A DNA stretch of 64,000 bases from Cololabis saira (taxonomy: Eukaryota; Chordata; Actinopteri; Beloniformes; Belonidae): positions 55,196,066 to 55,260,065 of the forward strand of contig NC_084589.1 in the NCBI RefSeq assembly GCF_033807715.1. Direction: 5' to 3'. The notes beneath the pieces were generated by a model. That model had not been told where the DNA came from. It was given only the letters and a program-made list of their open reading frames with translations, and did not search any database. Made by a program: the position numbers and the translations under genes. This document shows positions 53,986-64,000 of this stretch, in pieces (the stretch's first letter is position 1; each line of letters opens with the position of its first letter).

Positions 53986-55082
53986 AACTGTAATAAGGAA
54001 GAAAAGGGAAACCTTTTCTGTATACCATTATATCGCCTTCATTTTCATGTTTTTCCTCATTTTTTCGGGCGTGTTTTATGTTTTGGGGATTTTTTTTTCC
54101 ACATCAGAGCGGGGTCATGCTGTACACCCACTGGTGTGACGTGGGACTTTTGTGACTTTAGCTTGTTAGCAAAATGCTAGCAACATTGCCCTTTGGGCCA
54201 TTCTGGACGATTGCAATATGGTCATGCCATTACTTGGCATGCCCATAATTATGCTGAGGTTAGTTTCTGAATCTCAGCAAGACCAAAGAACTGTTCTACT
54301 TTATTTTAGAGGAACGAAGCCTTAAACCAGAAGCACTTCAGAAGCCACAATAGTTAAACTGCTCCAACTAGGATGAAATTAACGCTGGGATTTCTTGTAT
54401 TATTCAAATTGTTAACATTTTAAATAGTTTAATTTCACTGTTTTCATTGGTCCCAATATTAAATATTTTGTCAAATCTGATTTAAAAAGAACAACTAAAA
54501 AAATTCCGGCAGGGCTGCCCTTTGTCACCGGTCCTGTTCATAATCTTTATGGACAGGATTTCTAGGCGCAGCCAGGGGCCGGAGGGGATCCGGTTTGGGG
54601 ACCTCAGGATTTCATCTCTGCTTTTTGCAGATGATGTTGTCCTGTTGGCTTCATCAGACCGGGACCTCCAGCATGTGCTGGGGCGGTTTGCGGCCGAGTG
54701 CGACGCGGCAGGGATGAGAATCAGCACCTCCAAGACCGAGGCCATGGTTCTCCACCGGAAAAGGGTGGCATGCCTTCTCCGGGTGGGTGGAGAAGTCCTG
54801 CCTCAGGTGGAGGAGTTCAAGTATCTCGGGATCTTGTTCACGAGTGAGGGAACAATGGAGCGGGAGATTGACAGACGGATCAGTGCAGCGTCCGCAGTAC
54901 TGCGGTCGATGCACTGGACCGTCGTGGTGAAGAGGGAGCTGAGCCGAAAGGCGAAGCTCTCGATTTACCGGTCAATCTACGCCCCTACCCTCACCTATGG
55001 TCATGAACTTTGGGTAGTGACCGAAAGGACAAGATCACGGATACAAGTGGCCAAGATGAGTTTCCTCCGCAGGGTGGCTGGA

Positions 55083-55530
55083 CGCTCCCTTAGAGAAGAG
55101 TTTCCTCCGCAGGGTGGCTGGACGCTCCCTTAGAGATGAGTTTCCTCCCTTAGAGATGAGTTTCCTCCCTTAGAGATGAGTTTCCTCCCTTAGAGATAGG
55201 GTGAGGAGTTCGGTCACCCGGGAGGAGCTCGGAGTCGAGCCGCTGCTCCTTCACATTGAGAGGAGTCAGCTGAGGTGGCTTGGGCATCTGTACCGGATGC
55301 CTCCTGGACGCCTCCCTAGGGAGATGTTCCAGGCATGTCCCTCCTCCCTAGGGAGGTGTTCCAGGCATGTTCCTCCTCCCTAGGGAAGTGTTCCAGGCAT
55401 GTCCCTCCTCCCTAGGGAGGTGTTCCAGGCATGTCCCTCCTCCCTAGGGAGGTGTTCCAGGCATGTCCCTCCTCCCTAGGGAGGTGTTCCAGGCATGTCC
55501 CTCCTCCCTAGAGAGGTGTTCTAGGCATGT
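55083..55530. repeat. Two minisatellites inside the LINE
   Basis: 55,083-55,200: about five GAGTTTCCTCC-CTTAGAGAT units. 55,305-55,530: about seven 32-bp units CCTAGGGAGGTGTTCCAGGC-ATGTCCCTCCTC. Confidence 0.92.
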
Positions 55531-55619
55531 CCCTCTGGGAGGAGACCCCGGGGAAGACCCAGGACACGCTGGAGAGACTATGTCTCTCGGCTGGCCTGGG
55601 AACGCCTCGGACTCCCCCC

Positions 55620-55810
55620 GGAGGAGCTGGAGGAAGAGATGGAGGAAGAGCTGGAGGAGGAGCTGGAGGAAGAGATGGAGGAAGAGCTGGAGGAAGAGCT
55701 GGAGGAAGAGCTGGAGGAAGAGATGGAGGAAGAGCTGGAGAAGGAGCTGGAGAAAGAGCTGGAGGAAGAGATGGAGGAAGAGCTGGAGGAAGAGCTGGAG
55801 GAAGAGTGTC
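55620..55810. repeat. GGAGGAAGAGCTGGAGGAAG array
   Basis: 6- to 9-bp purine-rich units (GAGGAAGAGCTG, GAGGAAGAGATG) grown from a short EELEE-coding stretch of the LINE. Confidence 0.92.
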
Positions 55811-55942
55811 TGGGGTGAAGGAAGTCTGGGCATCCCTGCTGAGGCTGCTGCCCCCGCGACCAGAACGGATAAAGCGGGAGAAGATGATGATGATGTGAAA
55901 AAAATATGAACAAAATTTACTCTTTCAAATTCGTATTACCTT

Positions 55943-56540
55943 CATTGTTTTGTCAGTTTAAATTGTATGTCTGAGGTAGTAGAAATGTTGGTTAGTGGTG
56001 TTGAAGTAATCTGGTTAAAACTTTCTAAAAAAACAAAGCATTAGTTCTATTGTTATCATTACTCTGTATATTGTATTTACTGGATAAATTAAAATATGCA
56101 AGACTTAAAACAAAGATGCCTGGTCTTTGTAAGAACATTTTACACTAAATGTATATAATATTGTTTGAGTAATAAAATCATCCATTAAATTTTATTGAAG
56201 GAAAAATATTTGCATATTAAATCGCAATATTGGAAAAAAAACGTAATTAGATTATTTTCCATCATTCAGCCACTAACACGCTAAATATTGATACACAAAT
56301 AAATATTGATAGAATATTTTTCCAACCTGATCTCACAAAAATCCGTGAAATGCCCACGACGTCTCACCACTATTATCCGTGGTACCAACACGGAAAATGG
56401 TATAATTACGTGTGAGCACCACGGATATAGTACTATGCAAAGTCAATGGGATCCGTGGTCGTGATATATACACGGATTATGACATTATTATTATTTACAT
56501 GTTATTCTTTGTTATGGTGGCTAAATTATGAGTTTTTGTC
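55943..56540 (-). repeat. Inverted duplication, right copy
   Basis: Reverse complement of 43,590-44,301 (shared GTGTTGAAGTAATCTGGTTA, TTTTGTCAGTTTAAATTG) but without the LINE tail present there. Confidence 0.85.
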
Positions 56541-59500
56541 GCGAAGGTACTGTTTGTTACTGTCAGTTTGTAAAAGCATGTTTTTAACGCTGTTTTAGCA
56601 GTGTTTTATTGAGGTTTTAATGGGAGCACCACAGATATAGTACTATGCGAAGTCAATGGGATCCGTCACCCGATTTGACTGCTGTCATACCATTGAATGA
56701 AGGACAAAACGATAACAATCATCCCATAGATATGGGCCAGTAGGGCCCTACTTTACCTACTAGTAGGCGCAGGAGGCTGTTATCGCCCCTTTCTATGGCT
56801 AACCCCATGTTATTAATGCTCAGTAGGCACAGAAGTTTGTTATGAAGCTCATACCTCACCTCCCTTTTTTATGTATTTAGCTAGAATTTTAAAACCTGAA
56901 CAATAGAATTCAACGTAAAATGCCGGATCTTGTCCATTAAAAACAATACTTTTTGGAACATAGTGTAACGACCACAGATAAGATAAGGCCTTGCCCGCCT
57001 GGGCAACACATCAGGATTTGGCCGACTGGTTATTGCAGTTGACTGTGGTCTGAGAGACTGTGGTTCGAGACACGCTCTGGGCACGACTTGTTCGCCACGG
57101 TATTTTCCTCATTGTGTTATGGTTTTCTTTTAATATCTTTAAAATTTCTAAACACAAAAACACAAAAGTGTCCTTGATAATTCAATAATACAATAGGTTC
57201 ATGTTAAGGACATCCGTTTTAATTAGTTCTCCTTCGATTATGACATGTTATTAATGCTCAGTAGGCACAGGAGGTTTGTTATGTATTGTTATGAGGCCTA
57301 TTTCGTGTCTATTTTTGCACAGTTCACTAACGCTTTGAGCTAGGAGGCTGAAATTCTAGACTCTGTATCAGGAGGGGACTTTCATCCACTGTGCGGAGTT
57401 TCAGATCTGTGTGACCTTCGGAAGTGTCAAAGGTCACCGCGTCTGTTGCTTTTCTGGGCTGCGAAGACTATTTTGTGTCTTTTTTTGCATAGTTCACTAA
57501 CGCTTTGAGCTAGGAGGCTGAAATTCTAGACTCTGTATCAGGAGGTGACTCTCATCCACTGTGCCGAGGTCCAGACCCATGCGACCTACGGCAATGTAAA
57601 GGTCACCGTGTGTGGTGCCTTTTTCAGGCCATTTTTGTGTGTTTTTTGAATAATTCACTAACGCTTTGAGCTAGGAGGCTGATTTTCTGACTATGTTGCA
57701 ATGCAGAAGGCCCTTTGCTAGGATCCTTAGGTCCCGTGGCTGTACGAATTCCACAGAGCTAGTTGGTATTGCAGAGGGTTCACAGAGTTCAATTCAATTC
57801 AATTCAATTCAATTCAATTTTATTTATATAGCGTCTAATACAAAAGATGTTGTCTCTAGACGGAGAAAAACCTTAAGCCAAACAGTGGCAAGGAAAAACT
57901 CCCCTTTAGGAGGGAAGAAACCTTGAGCAGGACCAGGCTCATAAGGGGGGATCCTCCTGCCGAAGGCCAGAGTTCAGACTTGGCAAGCCCAATCTAGGCC
58001 CCATATGGAGGCCACAGGTCAAGTTTTACTTGGTTTGGTCAAATATTGTGGCAACGGTGTCCGTTCGAATGTTGGAAAAGGTGACGTTTCAAAGCCCCGC
58101 CCATCGAAAAGTACAGGTCCGATCTGCACCAAACTAACGTCTGTCTGATCAGGGGATGCCCCCCAAACAACATATACAAAATTCAAATTTCTATGACTCC
58201 TGCAACAGTGTTTCCTCCAAAACGTTCTGGCTGGTTAGGAGGGTGTAGAAACCTCTAGCTCTGAGAGCCTCCTGACTAATGGAACAGGGCCTATTTTGTG
58301 TCTTTTTTTGCATAGTTCACTAACGCCTTTAGCTAGGAGTCTGAATTTTTTATATGTTGTTTGGGGGCATCCCCTGATCAGACAGACGTTAGTTTGGTGC
58401 AGATCGGACCTGTGGGCGGGGCTTTGAAACGTCACCTTTTCCAACATTAGAACGGACACCGTTGCCACAAAATTTGACCAAACCAAGTAAAACTTGACCT
58501 GTGGCCTCCATATGGGGCCTAGATTAGGCTTGCCAAGTCTCAACTCTGTGAACCCTCTGCAACGCCAACTAAATCTGTGGAGGTCATACAGCCACGGGAC
58601 CAAAAGATCCTAGCAAAGGGCCTTCTGCATTGCAACATAGTCAAAAATCAGCCTCCCAGCTCAGAGCGTTAGTGAATTGTTCAAAAAACACACAAAAAAG
58701 GCCCGAAAAAGGCACCACACATGGTGACCTTTGGCACTTCCGAAGGTCGCACGGGTCTGGACCTCGGCACAGTGGATGAGAGTCACCTCCTCATACAGAG
58801 TCTAGAATTTCAGCCTCTTAGCTCAAAGCGTTAGTGAACTATGCAAAAAAAGACACGAAATAGTCTTCGCAGGCTGAAAAGCAACAGACACAGTGACCTT
58901 TGACACTTCCGAAGGTCACACAGATCTAAAACTCCGCACAGTGGATGAAAGTCCCCTCCTGATACAGAGTCTAGAATTTCAGCCTCTTAACTCAAAGCGT
59001 TAGTGAACTATGCAAAAAAAGACACAAAATAGTCTTCGCAGGCCGAGAAGCAACAGACGCAGTGACCTTTGACACTTCCGAAGGTCACACAGATCTGAAA
59101 CTCTGCACAGTGGATGAAAGTCACCTCCTGATACAGAGTCTAGAATTTTAGCCTCCTTAGTGAACTGTGCAAAAATAGACACGAAATAGGCCTCATAACA
59201 ATACATAACAAACCTCCTGTGCCTACTGAGCATTAAAAACATGTCATAATCGAAGGAGAACTAATTAAAACGGATGTCCTTAACATGAACCTATTGTATT
59301 ATTGAATTATCAAGGACACTTTTGTGTTTTTGTGTTTAGAAATTTTAAAGATATTAATAGAAAACCATAACACAATGAGGAAAATACCGTGGCGAACAAG
59401 TCGTGCCCAGAGCATTTCTCGAACCACAGTCTCCCAGACCACAGTCAACTGCAATAACCAGTCGGACAAATGCTGATGTGTTGCCCAGGCGGGCAAGGCC

Positions 59501-60058
59501 TTATCTTATCTGTGGTCGTTACACTATGTTCCAAAAAGTATTGTTTTTAATGGACAAGATCCGGCATTTTACGTTGAATTCTATTGTTCAAGTTTTAAAA
59601 TTCTTGCTAAATACATAAAAAAGGGAGGTGAGGTATGAGCTTCATGACAAAACTTCTGTGCCGACTGAGCATTAATAACATGGGGTTAGCCATAGAAAGG
59701 GGCGATAATGAGGTGTGAGCTCCATAGCAAGCATTAATAACATGGGGTTAGCCATAGAAAGGGGCGATAACAGCCTCCTGCGCCTACTAGTAGGTAGAGT
59801 AGGGCCCTACTGGCCCATATCTATTGGATGATTGTTATTGTTTTGTCCTTCATTCAATGGTATGACAGCAGTCAAATCGGGTGACGGATCCCATTGACTT
59901 CGCATAGTACTATATCTGTGGTGCTCCCATTAAAACCTCAATAAAACACTGCTAAAACAGCGTTAAAAACATGTTTTTACAAACTGACAGTAAAAAACAG
60001 TACCTTGCGAGACAAAAACGCATAATTTAGCCACTATAACAAAGAATAATATATAAAT
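56322..60058. mobile_element. Giant palindromic element, about 3.7 kb
   Basis: The left terminus CAACCTGATCTCACAAAAAT begins at 56,324. The left arm (56,480-58,200) and right arm (58,335-60,058) are reverse complements over about 1.7 kb, with the centre near 58,265. Examples are ATAAGATAAGGCCTTGCCCG against CGGGCAAGGCCTTATCTTAT, and GTTCACTAACGC against GCGTTAGTGAAC. The right arm lacks the last 180 bp. Arm differences are few. No ORF of note. A reverse L2 tail is inserted at 57,786-57,960. Confidence 0.88.
57786..57960 (-). mobile_element. L2 LINE tail inserted in the palindrome
   Basis: (TTCAA)n, TTTTATTTATATAGCGTCTA, AACTCCCCTTTAGGAGGGAA: the reverse of the L2 tail at 7050-7289. Confidence 0.92.
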
Positions 60059-60059
60059 A

Positions 60060-60477
60060 ACTAGACAATTTCCTTGCAGAAATTTCGAGAGTGCCACAGC
60101 GGGCTGCTGCACATTTGTGTACATTTTACAAGCAATAAAGGTGAAGGACTCAATACCGAGTCCAATGACACCACCCATGACTCTCTATGTCAAACCATTC
60201 AAAAGTTATTGGACTATAACTATCGGCCAATCAGAAGAAGGGGCGGGGCTAATTTGCACCAATGAATGTCAAGGATTCGATACTGAGTCCTATGACACCA
60301 GCCATGACTCTGTATGTTAAACCATTCAAAAGATATTGGACTATAACGTATCGGCCAATCAGAAGAAGGGGCGGGGCTAAATTGCACCAATGAGGGTCAA
60401 GGACTCGATACTGAGTCATATGACATCACCCATGACTCTGTATGTCAAACCATTCGAGAGATATTGGACTATAACAT

Positions 60478-60480
<3 letters not shown>
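60060..60480. repeat. 127-bp tandem repeat
   Basis: About 2.6 copies with CATGACTCTGTATGTYAAAC, CATTCAAAAG, CGGCCAATCAGAAGAAGGGG and CGGGGCTAA. Related to 21,695-21,790. Confidence 0.9.
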
Positions 60481-62525
<2,045 letters not shown>

Positions 62526-62750
62526 ACAATAGGCAAAGTCAATGGGATCCGTGGTCGTGATATATACACGGATTATGACATTATTATTAGTGCCACGGCC
62601 TCCGGCCAGATGCATTACTCCTCCTTGCTATTGCATAGCTTTGGAGGAGTCGTGCCTTTGGCCGGGGGCCGTGGCACTAATAATAATGTCATAATCCGTG
62701 TATATATCACGACCACGGATCCCATTGACTTTGCATAGTACTATATCCGT
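62526..62750. mobile_element. Head-to-head half-elements around a hairpin MITE
   Basis: ATCCGTGGTCGTGATATATA and its reverse complement flank a hairpin (62,588-62,684) with GTGCCACGGCCTCCGGCC and GGCCGGGGGCCGTGGCAC arms. The outer arms belong to the palindromic-element family. Confidence 0.82.
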
Positions 62751-63058
62751 GGTGCTCCCATTAAAACCTCAATAAAACACTGCTAAAACAGCGTTAAAAA
62801 CATGTTTTTACAAACTGACAGTAACAAACAGTACCTTGCGTGACAGAAACGCATAATTTAGCCACTATGACAAAGAATAATACATAAACAATAATAATGT
62901 CATAATCCGTGTATATATCACGACCACGGATCCCATTGACTTTGCATGGTACAATATCCGTGGTGCCCACACGTAATTATACCACTTTCCGTGTTGGTAC
63001 CACGGAAAATAGTGGTGAGAGGTCGTGGGCATTTTACGGATTTTTGTGAGATGAGGTT
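62750..63058 (+). mobile_element. Palindromic-element family, terminal segment
   Basis: From ATTAAAACCTCAATAAAACA through ACGACCACGGATCCCATTG to TTTTTGTGAGATGAGGTTG. Ends 54 bp before the next splice acceptor. Confidence 0.85.
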
Positions 63059-63112
63059 GTATTTTTCTGTTTTGTCAAAGTAATGTAGATTTTTGATATA
63101 TTTATCTTTCAG

Positions 63113-63168
63113 ACTGAAACTGCCTCGATTTGAAAAATTTCACCTTACTGAGGATTAAATCAGCCAAA
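63113..63168 (+). other. 5' UTR part of the last gene, after a splice acceptor
   Basis: TTTATCTTTCAG (63,101-63,112) is a good acceptor with a branch-like TAATG upstream. 56 untranslated bases with a TGA and TAA in other frames lead to the ATG in a good context (GCCAAAATGG). Confidence 0.6.
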
Positions 63169-64000
63169 ATGGGGAACGTACCATCAGAACACAGCATGGG
63201 CAACAGCCTGAGATGTTGCATTTGTTCTAGAGTTCTACCTCCATGCCGCAGCTTCAATGATTATTCCCGAGCGACTGTTCATGGTCAGGAGGTTTACGTG
63301 TTCAATGGAGGTGAATACTTCAGACATGTTGGCCACAATAGTATCTACAAGTGTGAATACTGCTTTCACAAGGAAGTCAGGGATCGAGAGGAAATGAGAA
63401 GAGAAGAGGAGAGGAGAAGAGAAGAAGACCAAAGGAGGAGAGAAGAAGAAATGAGAAGAGAAGAAGAGCAAAGGAGGAGAGAGGAGGAAATGATAAGACA
63501 AGAGGAGCAAAGGAGGAGACAAGAGGAGCAAAGGACGAGACAAGAGCAAATGAGAAGAGAAGAGGAGCAAAGGAGGAGAGAAGAGCAAATGAGAAGACAA
63601 GAGGAGCAAAGGAGGAGACAAGAGGAGCAAAGGACGAGACAAGAGCAAATGAGAAGAGAAGAGGAGCAAAGGAGGAGACAAGAGGAGCAAAAGAGAAGAG
63701 AAGAGCAAATGAGAAGACAAGAGGAGCAAAGGAAAAGACAAGAGGAGCAAAGGAGGAGACAAGAGGAGCAAAAGAGGAGAGAAGAGGAAATGAGAAAACA
63801 AGAGGAGCAAAGGAGAAGACAAGAGGAGCAAAGGAGAAGACAAGAGGAGCAAATGAGAAGACAAGAGGAGCAAAGGAGAAGAGAAGAGCAAATGAGAAAA
63901 CAAGAGGAGCAAAGGAGGAGACAAGAGGAACAAAAGAGGAGAGAAGAGGAAATGAGAAGACAAGAGGAGCAAAGGAGAAGACAAGAGGAGCAAAAGAGAA
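63169..64000 (+). CDS. Myristoylated CxxC / charged-helix protein, partial
   Basis: Open for 277 codons to the window edge. It begins MGNVPSEHSMGNSLRCCICS. Gly2 with Ser6 fits the N-myristoylation pattern, and Cys16/Cys17 could be palmitoylated. C16xxC19 and C62xxC65 (KCEYCF) could bind one zinc ion, with a compact part between them (SFNDYSRATVHGQEVYVFNG, EYFRHVGHN). From residue 72 on the chain is only Glu, Arg, Gln, Lys and Met in hexads such as RRQEEQ, REEEMR and KRREEQ. This would form a long single or coiled helix like trichohyalin or ER/K helices. I know no family with this pairing. The long Leu/Ser frame on the other strand is its shadow. C terminus unseen. Confidence 0.75.
   Translation, partial: MGNVPSEHSMGNSLRCCICSRVLPPCRSFNDYSRATVHGQEVYVFNGGEYFRHVGHNSIYKCEYCFHKEVRDREEMRREEERRREEDQRRREEEMRREEEQRRREEEMIRQEEQRRRQEEQRTRQEQMRREEEQRRREEQMRRQEEQRRRQEEQRTRQEQMRREEEQRRRQEEQKRREEQMRRQEEQRKRQEEQRRRQEEQKRREEEMRKQEEQRRRQEEQRRRQEEQMRRQEEQRRREEQMRKQEEQRRRQEEQKRREEEMRRQEEQRRRQEEQKR

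Larger units (their letters stand above)
51833..54245 (-). mobile_element. Inverted element pair, unit B (with insertion)
   Basis: Reverse complement of unit A, from CTAGAAAATTTCAGG to CCATTACTTGGCATGCCC, with a 1.46-kb IS630-like element inserted at about 52,522-53,985. Confidence 0.8.
54508..55833 (+). pseudogene. LINE reverse transcriptase, C-terminal part
   Basis: Contains LLFADDVVLLASSDRDLQHV (catalytic ADD), AAGMRISTSKTEAMVLHRKR, VEEFKYLGILFTSEGTMERE, LSIYRSIYAPTLTYGHELWV and MSFLRRVAGRSL. The next domain resumes after repeats with RSSVTREELGVEPLLLHIER, SQLRWLGHLYRMPPGRLPRE and, near the end, VWASLLRLLPP. Typical of the abundant fish LINEs of the RTE/Rex/Expander kind; clade uncertain. 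The expansions shift the frame. Confidence 0.87.
54508..55905 (+). mobile_element. LINE 3' part with tandem expansions
   Basis: A 5'-truncated LINE running from RQGCPLSPVLFIIFMDRIS to a tail (GATGAT)n. Three blocks of its 3' coding part have expanded into tandem arrays (55,083-55,200; 55,305-55,530; 55,620-55,810). Confidence 0.88.

Noticed and set aside
55444..55913. Leu-Gln-Leu-Phe, Ser-rich and Arg-Trp-Lys-Ser frames
   Set aside because: Shadows of the purine array grown inside the LINE.
63235..63993. 253-codon minus-strand frame rich in Leu and Ser
   Set aside because: It is the antisense of the Glu/Arg/Gln repeat of the plus-strand gene; GAG/AGG repeats read backwards as CTC/CCT. The plus strand has a start, splice acceptor and motifs.

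Overview
The window looks like a gene-poor, repeat-dense stretch of a teleost fish genome. The evidence is vertebrate-style split exons with GT/AG borders, fish-type transposable elements (Tc1, hAT, PIF/Harbinger, IS630-like, L2/Maui, L1, other LINEs, LTR elements), very long (TA)n and (CA)n microsatellites, many minisatellites, and a piece of vertebrate 28S rDNA. Nothing is bacterial: there are no operons, ribosome binding sites or CRISPR arrays. Identifications come from reading the sequence and recalling protein families; no search was run.

Host genes. (1) 1-5.35 kb: the last five coding exons and 3' UTR of a plus-strand sodium-bicarbonate cotransporter of the SLC4A7/8/10 group, most like slc4a7 (NBCn1), ending in a PDZ ligand ETAL. 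Its 3' UTR carries a 23-bp array with a YY1-like core. (2) 9.6-13.7 kb: two interferon-stimulated response elements, a TATA-like box and a splice donor, followed 3.5 kb later by two small exons that splice in phase into a 100-residue acidic protein. The introns of the two modules are nearly identical while the exons differ. (3) 22,985-23,127: one minus-strand exon of an unrecognised gene, with its acceptor half duplicated in tandem. (4) 43.25-43.36 kb: an orphan promoter and first exon with a strong donor. (5) 63,113 to the window end: an acceptor followed by an open frame with an N-myristoylation signal, two CxxC pairs and a Glu/Arg/Gln-rich helix of at least 200 residues. This is the most interesting gene here and it runs off the window.

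Mobile DNA, left to right. 2.6-4.0 kb hAT-like element; 5.4-7.3 kb L2 LINE; 7.9-8.8 kb end of a palindromic element; 10.45 kb MITE; 11.1-11.85 kb partial hAT copy; 15.4 kb LINE end; 17.0-19.5 kb element with 280-bp inverted arms; 23.5 kb solo LTR; 24.3 kb LTR with a tRNA-Pro-type primer site; 25.4-26.5 kb L1; 27.2-28.3 kb DNA element inside a minisatellite; 29.9-31.5 kb Tc1 element with a full-length transposase; 31.8-36.2 kb hAT transposase gene cut by four retroelement insertions; 36.3-37.7 kb LINE; 38.7-41 kb broken Harbinger with elements nested in it; 41.9-42.7 kb element carrying 28S/ITS2 rDNA; 45-47.3 kb LINE; 47.3-54.3 kb stacked inverted elements with a dead IS630-like transposase; 54.5-55.9 kb LINE with three tandem expansions; 56.3-60.1 kb giant palindrome; 60.1-61.4 kb satellites; 62.5-63.06 kb further pieces of the palindromic family.

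The genes do not form a pathway. The common theme is repeated insertion of transposons into each other, with a few host exons between them. Two candidate genes share an MGxxxS start; one has an interferon-type promoter and the other a zinc-finger-plus-coiled-coil layout. They are the best places to look for undescribed biology, possibly innate immune effectors, but that is inference.
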